This document shows positions 54,027-62,019 of a DNA stretch of 64,000 bases, in pieces; positions within the stretch are counted from its first letter, which is position 1; each line of letters begins with the position of its first letter. Made by a program: the position numbers and the translations under genes. The DNA comes from Microbacterium sp. C5A9 (GTDB lineage Bacteria > Actinomycetota > Actinomycetes > Actinomycetales > Microbacteriaceae): the NCBI RefSeq assembly GCF_022627955.1, contig NZ_JABXGD010000005.1:248001-312000 (forward strand), written 5' to 3'. Below the pieces are notes generated by a model. It made no database searches and had not been told where the DNA came from. It saw only the letters and a program-made list of their open reading frames with translations.

Positions 54027-55820
54027 ATGCCCGCTCCGATCGAGGACTACGCCCTGCTCAGCGACTGCCGCACCGGCGCGCTCGTCTCGAAGGAGGGCAG
54101 CATCGACTGGCTGTGCCTTCCTCGCTTCGATGCGCCGTCGCTGTTCGGAGCGCTGCTCGGAGAGGCGAGCAACGGATGCTGGAGTCTGCGGCCCGTCGAC
54201 GAGACGGCGACCTCCGCGCGGCACTACGTGTCCGACACGTTCATCCTCGTCACCCGGTGGGAGACGGCCGAGGGCATCGCCGAGGTGCACGAGTTCATGC
54301 CGCTGCACCCCTCGCGCAGCGATGTCGTCCGCCGGATCGTCGGCGTCTCCGGTCACGTCGACTTCGTCACGGAGCTGCGGCTGCATTTCGACTACTCCCG
54401 CAGACTTCCCTGGGTGCGGCAGGTCGGCACGGCCGAGGAGCCTGCTCTGCGCGCGACGGCGGGGCCGGAGGCGGTGGTCGTGCGCGGGGTGCGGCTCGTC
54501 GCCGAGGACCACCGGCACCGGGCGACGCTGACGGTCTCGGCCGGGGAGGTCCGCGATCTGACGCTCAGCTGGTTCCCCTCGCACGAGCATCCGCCGAAGC
54601 CGCTCGACGTCGACGACGCGATCGCCGCCACCCGAGCGTGGTGGCAGGGCTGGGCGAGCGGCATCGAGCACGAGGGCCCGTATCGCGCCGAGGTCGTGCG
54701 ATCGCTGCTCGTGCTGCGGGCGCTCACCAACAGGGACACCGGCGGCATCGTGGCCGCGGCCACGACATCGCTTCCCGAGGAGTTCGGCGGCTCGCGCAAC
54801 TGGGACTACCGCTTCGTCTGGCTGCGGGATGCCGCGCTGACGCTCGAGGCCCTGATCGCACACGGCTTCCTCACCGAGGCGCACCACTGGCGGCGATGGC
54901 TGCTCAGGGCGGTGGCCGGCGAGCCGAACGAGGTGCAGATCATGTACGGGATCGCCGGTGAGCGCGACCTCATCGAGCGCGAGCTCACGAGCCTGCCCGG
55001 CTACGGAGGTGCCGCGCCCGTGCGGATCGGCAACGGCGCGGTCGACCAGTACCAGGGCGATGTGATCGGAGAGGTGCTCGTCGCGCTGGAAGCGGCCCGG
55101 ATCGCCGGTCTCGAGGAAGGGGACTTCTCGTGGCCGCTGCAGCGCGCGCTCATCGAGCAGGTGATCGCGTCCGTCGACCGCCCCGACAACGGCATCTGGG
55201 AGATCCGCGGCGAGCCGCAGTGGTTCACCCACTCCCGGGTCATGATGTGGGCGGCCCTCGATCGGGGTGTGCGCGCCGTGCGGGAGCACGCTCTGCCGGG
55301 TGACGCGGATCGGTGGGCGGCGGTGCGCGACGCGCTGCGGAGCGAGATCGACGAGCGCGGGGTGGATGCCGACCACGGGTACTTCGTCCAGCACTACGGC
55401 TCGACCGAGGTCGACGCCTCGCTGCTCGTGCTGCCGCAGGTCGGGTACTGCGCGCCCGACGACCCGCGCATGCTCCGCACCGTGGCGCAGATCGAGCGCA
55501 CCCTGCTCACGGACGGATTCCTGCGGCGGTATCGGACGGAGTCCGGCGTCGACGGGCTCGACGGTGGCGAGCATCCCTTCATCGCGTGCAGCTTCTGGCT
55601 GGTCGAGCAGTATGCGACGAGCGGGCGCGTCGACGAGGCCCGTGACCTGATGGCGCGGCTGATCGGCCTGGCGAACGACCTCGGCATACTCTCCGAGGAG
55701 TACGACGTCGGCGGGGCCCGGCAGGCGGGCAACACCCCGCAGGCGCTCTCGCATCTGAGCCTGATCCGCGCCGCCGATGCACTCGCCGGCCACGGAGGCC
55801 GTGCGGCCCACCGACGGTGA
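54027..55820 (+). CDS. Glycoside hydrolase family 15 enzyme (trehalase/glucoamylase-like)
   Basis: 597 aa. N-terminal beta-sandwich (about 1-220, starting IEDYALLSDCRTGALVSKEGSIDWLCLPRFD) and an (alpha/alpha)6 barrel (about 240-590). GGSRNWDYRFVWLRDAALTLEAL is the substrate-binding block; GIWEIRGEPQWFTHS holds a probable catalytic Glu; the second is in the GNTPQALSHLSLI region. Actinobacterial relatives are trehalases or glucan glucosidases. No signal peptide, so cytoplasmic. Divergent from the G6PDH, suggesting glucose release feeding oxidation. Confidence 0.9.
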   Translation: MPAPIEDYALLSDCRTGALVSKEGSIDWLCLPRFDAPSLFGALLGEASNGCWSLRPVDETATSARHYVSDTFILVTRWETAEGIAEVHEFMPLHPSRSDVVRRIVGVSGHVDFVTELRLHFDYSRRLPWVRQVGTAEEPALRATAGPEAVVVRGVRLVAEDHRHRATLTVSAGEVRDLTLSWFPSHEHPPKPLDVDDAIAATRAWWQGWASGIEHEGPYRAEVVRSLLVLRALTNRDTGGIVAAATTSLPEEFGGSRNWDYRFVWLRDAALTLEALIAHGFLTEAHHWRRWLLRAVAGEPNEVQIMYGIAGERDLIERELTSLPGYGGAAPVRIGNGAVDQYQGDVIGEVLVALEAARIAGLEEGDFSWPLQRALIEQVIASVDRPDNGIWEIRGEPQWFTHSRVMMWAALDRGVRAVREHALPGDADRWAAVRDALRSEIDERGVDADHGYFVQHYGSTEVDASLLVLPQVGYCAPDDPRMLRTVAQIERTLLTDGFLRRYRTESGVDGLDGGEHPFIACSFWLVEQYATSGRVDEARDLMARLIGLANDLGILSEEYDVGGARQAGNTPQALSHLSLIRAADALAGHGGRAAHRR

Positions 55821-55831
55821 TCCTGCCCGAT

Positions 55832-55860
55832 TTGGGGCCGGGGGAGCCGTGGGGTACAGT
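55832..55860 (+). promoter_or_regulatory. rplJL promoter
   Basis: TTGGGG (55832-55837), 17-nt spacer, TACAGT (55855-55860). Confidence 0.6.
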
Positions 55861-55865
55861 TGTCG

Positions 55866-56045
55866 TAACCGAAGACCGCTGGTCATCGTCGTGCGCGTGA
55901 GTGCATGAGGATCGAAGCTCTGCTCAGCAGGGGCCCGCGCAGGACACGAACTTTCCAAAGCTCCGTGCGCTTGCGCCGGAGCTTTTCTGTTGCCAGGGGT
56001 CGGAACCGGTGCCTCACCGCCGTGAGGCACCTCGTACACACCAAG
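55866..56045 (+). ncRNA. Ribosomal protein L10 leader (putative)
   Basis: A 180-nt 5' leader between promoter and rplJ, with the features expected of an L10 leader: an upstream structured segment and a terminator-like hairpin AAAGCTCCG/CGGAGCTTT (55957-55965 with 55977-55985) followed by T residues. L10(L12)4 binding to such leaders represses the operon in other bacteria. The Rfam-type fold is not verified here. Confidence 0.6.
55957..55990 (+). terminator. Attenuator hairpin in the rplJ leader
   Basis: A 9-bp perfect stem with an 11-nt GC-rich loop, followed by T/CTGT, 64 nt before the rplJ start. It could terminate early transcripts when L10 is in excess. Confidence 0.6.
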
Positions 56046-56053
56046 GAGTGACC

Positions 56054-56542
56054 ATGGCGCAGAAGGATGCATCGGTCGCCGAGCTCACGAAGTCATTCGA
56101 GAACTCGACTGCCGTTCTGCTGACCGAGTACCGCGGTCTGACGGTTGCCCAGCTCAAGGAGCTGCGCAACAGCATCCGTCAGGACGCTGAGTACGCCGTG
56201 GTGAAGAACACGCTGACCAAGATCGCCGCCAACAAGGCTGGCATCACCGCGCTGGACGACGACCTCAAGGGTCCGTCGGCCGTCGCGTTCGTGCACGGTG
56301 ACTTCGTCGCCACTGCCAAGGCTCTTCGTGACTTCGCCAAGGCCAACCCGCTTCTCGTGATCAAGTCCGGCATCTTCGAGGGCAACGCCCTCTCTGCCGA
56401 CGAGGTCAACAAGTACGCCGCGCTCGAGAGCCGTGAGGTTCTGCTGGCGAAGGCTGCGGGCATGATGAAGGCCACGATGGGCAAGGCTGCCGCCACCATC
56501 GATGCTCTTCGCGAAAAGCTGGAGACCGCCGAGGCCGCGTAA
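56054..56542 (+). CDS. rplJ: 50S ribosomal protein L10
   Basis: 162 aa. The N-terminal rRNA-binding domain ([24 protein letters not shown]) and the C-terminal helix that docks L7/L12 dimers are present. AAGGAG precedes the ATG. It forms the ribosomal stalk base with L11. Cotranscribed with rplL. Confidence 0.98.
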   Translation: MAQKDASVAELTKSFENSTAVLLTEYRGLTVAQLKELRNSIRQDAEYAVVKNTLTKIAANKAGITALDDDLKGPSAVAFVHGDFVATAKALRDFAKANPLLVIKSGIFEGNALSADEVNKYAALESREVLLAKAAGMMKATMGKAAATIDALREKLETAEAA

Positions 56543-56592
56543 GCGACCTGACGTTCTCGTTCAACAAAACCCATCTATCTAGGAGATACATC

Positions 56593-56970
56593 ATGGCTAA
56601 GCTCACCACTGAGGAGCTGCTCGAGCAGTTCGCCGGCCTGACCCTCGTCGAGCTCAACGACTTCGTCAAGGCGTTCGAGGAGAAGTTCGAGGTCACCGCT
56701 GCTGCCCCCGTCGCCGTTGCCGGCGCAGGTGGCGGAGCTGCTGAAGAGGTTGAGGAGAAGGACTCCTTCGACGTCATCCTCGAGGCTGCTGGCGACAAGA
56801 AGATCCAGGTCATCAAGACCGTCCGCGAGCTCACCTCGCTGGGTCTCGGCGAGGCCAAGGCTGTCGTCGACGGTGCTCCCAAGGCCGTGCTCGAGGGCGC
56901 GAACAAGGAAGCAGCCGAGAAGGCCAAGGCTGCCCTCGAAGAGGCAGGCGCCACGGTTACCCTCAAGTAA
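56593..56970 (+). CDS. rplL: 50S ribosomal protein L7/L12
   Basis: 125 aa. N-terminal dimerisation domain, an Ala/Gly/Val-rich hinge (about 35-52), and the C-terminal factor-binding domain with [20 protein letters not shown] and [20 protein letters not shown] precedes the ATG. Followed by a perfect terminator. Confidence 0.98.
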   Translation: MAKLTTEELLEQFAGLTLVELNDFVKAFEEKFEVTAAAPVAVAGAGGGAAEEVEEKDSFDVILEAAGDKKIQVIKTVRELTSLGLGEAKAVVDGAPKAVLEGANKEAAEKAKAALEEAGATVTLK

Positions 56971-57021
56971 TCCGTTCCAGGTCGTGGCCTCGCGCCTCGC
57001 CCTGGAAGCGTCTGAACGCTT

Positions 57022-57055
57022 CACGAAAGCCCCGGGTCCGCCCGGGGCTTTCGTG
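57022..57055 (+). terminator. Terminator after rplL
   Basis: A 15-bp perfect stem (arms CACGAAAGCCCCGGG and complement) with a TCCG loop. Confidence 0.85.
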
Positions 57056-57099
57056 CGTCCGGGCGGGGTCGTGGGCGATCCGGGGGAGGAGGACGGGCG

Positions 57100-58104
57100 T
57101 CAGCGCCGGCCGGCCGTCGAACTGCGCACGACCAGGACGGATGCCGAGACGATGCGCTCGAGCTCCGAGTCCGGGTGCTCGATCTGCTGGTCCAGCAGCC
57201 GCACGGCCTCGTGCCCCTGCTCGCGGGGCGCCTGACGGATCGTCGTCAGCGCGAACATGTCGGCGTGCTCGTGGTCGTCGACGCCGACGATGCTCAACTC
57301 CGTCGGCACGGCGATCCCCAGGCGTCGAGCCGCGACCATGGCACCGATCGCCGCCTCGTCGCACACTCCCACCACCGCGGTCGGCCGCAGGCGGCGGTCG
57401 CCCAGCAGCTCGACGGCCGCGGCATAGCCGCCGGGCATGGTCGGAGGCGCGTGCGCGATGCGCACGCGGTCGGCGAGGTCGGCCGCGGCCAGCGCCTCGC
57501 GATACCCCACGATGCGCCGCGCGTCGCCGAAGCTCTGGGCTTCCGCGTCGGCCGAGCCGCCGACGAAGGCGATCTCGGTGTGGCCGAGCTCGATGAGATG
57601 CTCGGTGGCGATCCGTCCGGCGGCGACGTCGTCGATCGACACCGCGCTGGATCCCTCGCTGTAGGGCCCGACGCTCACGAGCGGTCGCTCCGAGCGTTGC
57701 AGTCGTTCGAGCTCCTGCGCGCTGGGCTGGATGCCGACTGCGATGATCCCGTCGAAGCGGCGCCCCGGCAGCACGGTGTCGAAGAGCCGCTCGCGCGTCT
57801 CGCTGCCCTCGCGGATGCCGTACAGGGCGAGCTCGTAGTCCCGTTCGAACAGGGCTTCCTGGATGCCGGCGAGCAGCTCGGCGAAGAACCACCGGTCGAC
57901 CGGGGGCATGATCACTCCCACCGTCCGGGTACGCCCGGTGGCGAGGCTGGTGGCGGAGGAGTGGGCGACGTACGACAGCTCGCCCGCCGCATCCTCGACT
58001 CGCTGACGAGTCGTGTCGGAGACGTATCCGCGTCCGCTCAGCGCGCGGCTGGCGGTGGCCTTCGACACGCCCGCACGCGCTGCGACATCAGCGATCGTGC
58101 TCAT
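57100..58104 (-). CDS. LacI-family regulator of the carbohydrate transporter
   Basis: 334 aa from the ATG at 58102-58104. The N-terminal LacI HTH is MSTIADVAARAGVSKATASRALSG (listed in part), with the hinge helix following, then a periplasmic-binding-like effector domain (about 60-330). It is divergent from an ABC transporter for carbohydrate, and two LacI-type palindromes lie in the shared region. The effector is probably the sugar transported. Confidence 0.94.
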   Translation of the reverse strand: MSTIADVAARAGVSKATASRALSGRGYVSDTTRQRVEDAAGELSYVAHSSATSLATGRTRTVGVIMPPVDRWFFAELLAGIQEALFERDYELALYGIREGSETRERLFDTVLPGRRFDGIIAVGIQPSAQELERLQRSERPLVSVGPYSEGSSAVSIDDVAAGRIATEHLIELGHTEIAFVGGSADAEAQSFGDARRIVGYREALAAADLADRVRIAHAPPTMPGGYAAAVELLGDRRLRPTAVVGVCDEAAIGAMVAARRLGIAVPTELSIVGVDDHEHADMFALTTIRQAPREQGHEAVRLLDQQIEHPDSELERIVSASVLVVRSSTAGRR

Positions 58105-58184
58105 CGGTCCTCCTCGACCAGTTCTTCGCGCGGCGGCCCCACCCGGTCGCGCCGATGTCAGCGTAGCCGCTCGGCCGTGAGAAA

Positions 58185-58196
58185 GGAACCGGTTCC
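58185..58196. promoter_or_regulatory. LacI-type operator 1
   Basis: GGAACCGGTTCC, a perfect 12-bp palindrome with central CG, 81 nt upstream of the regulator start. Confidence 0.75.
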
Positions 58197-58249
58197 ATGC
58201 CGATCGCGAGGGAGCGCTCCCATCGGACCGGAGTCGACGCCCCGAAAGG

Positions 58250-58277
58250 TTGCGAGCTTGTGACCAACGCTTATTGT
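58250..58277 (+). promoter_or_regulatory. Candidate promoter of the sugar ABC operon
   Basis: TTGCGA (58250-58255), 16-nt spacer, TATTGT (58272-58277); operator 2 lies just downstream. Confidence 0.45.
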
Positions 58278-58308
58278 GCCTGGCGTGCGGACCCCGATAG
58301 GTTGTCCT

Positions 58309-58320
58309 GGAATCGGTTCC
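58309..58320. promoter_or_regulatory. LacI-type operator 2
   Basis: GGAATCGGTTCC, the same palindrome with one mismatch, 66 nt before the transporter start and downstream of the promoter, a roadblock position. Confidence 0.7.
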
Positions 58321-58386
58321 CGATTCTGTGCCGAGGGGCGGCGCAGAATGAGCGGGGGACCGTGAAACTCGAAGAGGAGAATTCAC

Positions 58387-59706
58387 ATGGGTCTGTCACA
58401 GCGTTCCCGGCGTTACGCGCCGATCGCTCTGCTGGGAGTCGCGGGTATCGCGCTCGCCGGCTGTGGTGCTCCCGGTGGCGCGGCCGGCGGCGGCAGCGGT
58501 TCCGGCGGCGACAGCAACACCGTCACCATCTACGGCACGATCGTCGACTCCGAGGCGGAACTGCTCCAGGAATCCTGGGCCGACTGGGCCGAGGAGAACG
58601 ACATCGAGATCAAGTACGAGGGCAGCCAGGACTTCGAGACGCAGCTCGGGACGCGCGCACAGGGCGGCAACCCGCCGGACATCGCGATCTTCCCGCAGCC
58701 CGGTCTGTTCGCCGACTTCGCCAAGCGCGACTTCCTGAAGCCCGCGCCCGAAGAGGTCGAGAAGAACGCCAACGAGTACTGGACCGAGGACTGGGTGAAG
58801 TACGGCACCGTCGACGACACCTTCTACGGTGCGCCGCTGATGGCCAACGTCAAGGGCTGGATCTGGTACTCCCCGGCGAAGTTCGCCGAGTGGGGTGTCG
58901 AGGTGCCGACCACGCTCGACGAGATGACCGCGCTCACCGACACGATCCAGGCCGCGACCGGTACGCCCGCGTGGTGTGCAGGATTCGAGTCCGGCACGGC
59001 CACCGGCTGGCCCGGAACCGACTGGGTCGAGGACTACGTGCTGCGCCAGGCCGGTCCTGACGTCTACGACCAGTGGGTGACCAACGAGATCCCGTTCACC
59101 GACCCGCAGATCAAGACGGCGTTCGACTCGGTCGGCTCGGTGCTCCTGAACCCGGCCAACGTCAACGCGGGCTTCGGCGACGTGCGCTCGATCAACTCGA
59201 CCGCGTTCGGCGACGTCGCCCCGGCACTCGCCGAGGGCAGCTGCGCGCTGACGCACCAGGCCTCGTTCCTGTCGGGCTTCTTCCCCGAGGGCACCGAGAT
59301 CGCCGAAGACGGCGACATCTGGGCCTTCATGCTCCCGGGTGAGAGCGCAGACGACAAGGCCGTCACCGGTGCCGGTGAGATCGTCGGAGCGTTCAGCGAC
59401 TCCGAGGCCACCCAGAAGGTGCTCGCGTACCTGTCGAGCCCTGAGTGGGCGAACAGCCGCGTCAGCCTCGGTGGCGTGACCTCGGCCAACAACGGCCTCG
59501 ACCCGGCCAACGCCAAGGACCCGATCCTGCAGGAGACCATCAAGATCCTCCAGGACCCGGACACCACGTTCCGCTTCGACGCCTCCGACCTGATGCCCGG
59601 TGCCGTCGGTGCCGGAACCTTCTGGAAGGGCATCGTCGCCTGGGTGAACGGCACCTCCACCGATGAGGTCCTGACGCAGATCGAGACCGGCTGGCCGTCC
59701 AGCTGA
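58387..59706 (+). CDS. Carbohydrate ABC transporter substrate-binding lipoprotein
   Basis: 439 aa. A lipoprotein signal ends LAGC with Cys26, followed by a Gly/Ser-rich linker. The mature part is a family-1 solute-binding protein related to alpha-glucoside-binding AglE (VTIYGTIVDSEAELLQESWADW start, a GWPGTDWVEDYVLR segment and ligand-binding tryptophans). It passes sugar to the two permeases downstream. A stem-loop separates it from them, which probably gives higher expression. Confidence 0.93.
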   Translation: MGLSQRSRRYAPIALLGVAGIALAGCGAPGGAAGGGSGSGGDSNTVTIYGTIVDSEAELLQESWADWAEENDIEIKYEGSQDFETQLGTRAQGGNPPDIAIFPQPGLFADFAKRDFLKPAPEEVEKNANEYWTEDWVKYGTVDDTFYGAPLMANVKGWIWYSPAKFAEWGVEVPTTLDEMTALTDTIQAATGTPAWCAGFESGTATGWPGTDWVEDYVLRQAGPDVYDQWVTNEIPFTDPQIKTAFDSVGSVLLNPANVNAGFGDVRSINSTAFGDVAPALAEGSCALTHQASFLSGFFPEGTEIAEDGDIWAFMLPGESADDKAVTGAGEIVGAFSDSEATQKVLAYLSSPEWANSRVSLGGVTSANNGLDPANAKDPILQETIKILQDPDTTFRFDASDLMPGAVGAGTFWKGIVAWVNGTSTDEVLTQIETGWPSS

Positions 59707-59713
59707 TCGAATC

Positions 59714-59745
59714 GAGGAGGGTCGCCCCTGCGGGCGGCCCTCCTC
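59714..59745 (+). terminator. Intra-operon stem-loop between substrate-binding and permease genes
   Basis: A 14-bp stem with one G-U pair (arms 59714-59727 and 59732-59745) and a CTGC loop, 8 nt after the stop codon. Either a partial terminator or an mRNA stabiliser. Confidence 0.7.
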
Positions 59746-59812
59746 ACTCCTCACCCGGTCCGCGCACGGCCGCGCCGACCGCAACTCCCTCACGCGTCAT
59801 GAAGGGGATTCC

Positions 59813-60952
59813 GTGAACGCGACTCAATTCTTCCAATGGATCGGCATGCTCCCGCCGTTCCTGCAGGCCGTCGCCGTCGTCATCGCCTTCGCGGTGGTCG
59901 TCGCCGTCATCCTGCTGCTCGTGGACATCGCTCCGCGCAAGGGAGCGATCTACACCTGGGTGCGACTGGCGATGTGCCTGCTCATCCCACTCGCGGTGAT
60001 GTTCTTCTTCAGCTCCTATTACTGGGCCATGGGAGTGGCGGTCGCCGTGGGGGCGCTGTTCTTCTTCCTCGACTACCGCTCGCGAGACGGCGCCGGCTAC
60101 CTCATCCAGCTCGTCGCCTTCATGGCCCCGGCCATGCTGCTCCTGCTCGTCGGGCTCATCCTCCCGTCGATCCAGACGATGTACACCTCGTTCTTCAACT
60201 CCTCCGGCAACGACTTCGTCGGCTTCGCCAACTACCTCTGGATCTTCACCCAGTCCGACGGCATCACGTCGGTGATCAACTCGATCATCTGGGTGCTCCT
60301 GGTGCCGACGGTGTCGACCCTGGTCGGTCTCGCGTACGCGGTCTTCATCGACCGCACCCGCGGCGAGAAGATCTACAAGGTGCTCGTCTTCATGCCGATG
60401 GCGATCTCGTTCGTCGGCGCCAGCATCATCTGGCGCTTCATGTACGAGTACCGGGGTCCCGAGTTCAAGCAGATCGGTCTGCTGAATCAGATCCTGGTGT
60501 GGTTCGGCGGCGAGCCGCAGCAGTGGCTCCTGAACGAACCGTGGAACAACCTCTTCCTCATCGTCGTGCTCATCTGGGTGCAGACCGGATTCGCGATGGT
60601 CGTGCTGTCGGCATCGATCAAGGGCGTGCCGGCCGAGCTGCTCGAGGCGGCAGAGCTCGACGGCGCGAACGCGTGGGAGCGGTTCTGGGCGGTCACGGTG
60701 CCCTCGATCCGCCCGGCGCTGATCGTCGTGCTCACGACGATCTCGATCGCGTCGCTGAAGGTGTTCGACATCGTGCGCACGATGACCGCCGGTAACTACG
60801 GCACCTCGGTGCTCGCGAACGAGATGTACACGCAGTTCTCCAAGTTCGAGGCCGGCCGCAGCGCCGCGCTCTCGGTCATCCTGTTCATCCTGGTGCTGCC
60901 GATCGTCATCTACAACGCGCGCCAGATCAAGAAGCAGCGGGAGGTCCGATGA
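59813..60952 (+). CDS. Carbohydrate ABC transporter permease (MalF-like) with extra N-terminal helices
   Basis: 379 aa from a GTG with GAAGGGG 8 nt upstream. Three extra membrane segments (about 17-40, 51-67 and 70-87) precede the normal MalF-type permease of six helices. The EAA loop is near LEAAELDGANAWERFWAVTVP. The length exceeds the usual 290-310 aa because of the extension. The next gene overlaps by ATGA. Confidence 0.92.
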   Translation: MNATQFFQWIGMLPPFLQAVAVVIAFAVVVAVILLLVDIAPRKGAIYTWVRLAMCLLIPLAVMFFFSSYYWAMGVAVAVGALFFFLDYRSRDGAGYLIQLVAFMAPAMLLLLVGLILPSIQTMYTSFFNSSGNDFVGFANYLWIFTQSDGITSVINSIIWVLLVPTVSTLVGLAYAVFIDRTRGEKIYKVLVFMPMAISFVGASIIWRFMYEYRGPEFKQIGLLNQILVWFGGEPQQWLLNEPWNNLFLIVVLIWVQTGFAMVVLSASIKGVPAELLEAAELDGANAWERFWAVTVPSIRPALIVVLTTISIASLKVFDIVRTMTAGNYGTSVLANEMYTQFSKFEAGRSAALSVILFILVLPIVIYNARQIKKQREVR

Positions 60953-61914
60953 GCGACACGCTGAAGACCCAGACCGACTCGACCAGCACTCGAGCCATCA
61001 CGACCGGGGGCGGCCTCGACGGCGCAGCCGGCCGCGCACGCAAGAAGCTGTCCCGCCCCTGGGCGTCGGTGGCGTCCATCCTGATCGCGGTCCTGTGGAC
61101 GATACCGACCCTCGGACTGTTCATCTCGTCGTTCCGACCGCGTGATCAGATCCAGTCGAGCGGGTGGTGGGAGTTCTTCGCGAACCCGCAGGTCACGATC
61201 GACAACTACGTGCAGGTGCTGCAGTCCGGCACCACGCAGCTGACGATCCTCGAGTCGTTCGTCAACTCGATCGCGATCACGATCCCGGCCACGCTGATCC
61301 CGCTGATGATCGCGTCGATGGCGGCCTACGCCTTCGCGTGGATCGACTTCAAGGGACGCAACGCGCTGTTCATCTTCGTGTTCGCGCTGCAGATCGTGCC
61401 GATCCAGATGGCGCTCGTGCCCCTGCTCAGCTCGTTCTCCCGAGGCATCAACCTCTTCGGGGTGCAGGTGACGCTGCCGCTGGACGCGTCGCAGGGGTAC
61501 GCACAGGTGTGGATCGCGCACTCGATGTTCGCACTGCCGCTGGCGATCTACCTGCTGCACAACTTCATGTCGGAGATCCCGGGCGAGATCATCGAGGCGG
61601 CCCGCGTCGACGGCGCATCCCGCGGACAGATCTTCTTCCGCGTCGTGCTCCCGCTGACGATGCCGGCGATCGCCTCGGTCGCGATCTTCCAGTTCCTGTG
61701 GGTCTGGAACGATCTGCTGGTCGCTCTCGTGTTCGCCGACGGCGCTGCCGCTCCGATCACGAAGCTGCTCGCGGAGATCACCGGAACCCGAGGCAACGAC
61801 TGGTACCTGCTCACCGCGGGTGCGTTCGTGTCGATCATCATCCCGCTGATCGTCTTCTTCTCGCTGCAGCGCTACTTCGTGCGAGGGCTGCTCGCGGGGT
61901 CGACGAAGGGCTAG
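60949..61914 (+). CDS. Carbohydrate ABC transporter permease (MalG-like)
   Basis: 321 aa. Cytoplasmic N-terminus of about 40 residues, then six membrane helices; EAA loop IIEAARVDGASRGQIFFRVVLP. It forms the channel with the preceding permease. No ATPase gene follows, so a shared MsiK-type ATPase encoded elsewhere is likely (family knowledge). Confidence 0.93.
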   Translation: MSDTLKTQTDSTSTRAITTGGGLDGAAGRARKKLSRPWASVASILIAVLWTIPTLGLFISSFRPRDQIQSSGWWEFFANPQVTIDNYVQVLQSGTTQLTILESFVNSIAITIPATLIPLMIASMAAYAFAWIDFKGRNALFIFVFALQIVPIQMALVPLLSSFSRGINLFGVQVTLPLDASQGYAQVWIAHSMFALPLAIYLLHNFMSEIPGEIIEAARVDGASRGQIFFRVVLPLTMPAIASVAIFQFLWVWNDLLVALVFADGAAAPITKLLAEITGTRGNDWYLLTAGAFVSIIIPLIVFFSLQRYFVRGLLAGSTKG

Positions 61915-62007
61915 ACCGCCACGGCGGCATCGGCGACACCGCAGGACACGCAGCACCGGATGCCGCGGTCGGGCGCAACACAGCCCCGACCGCGGCATTC
62001 CTGCACG

Positions 62008-62013
62008 TACGCT
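62008..62013 (+). promoter_or_regulatory. Leaderless -10 box of cbs
   Basis: TACGCT ends 6 nt before the ATG at 62020. Confidence 0.5.
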
Positions 62014-62019
62014 GTGACC

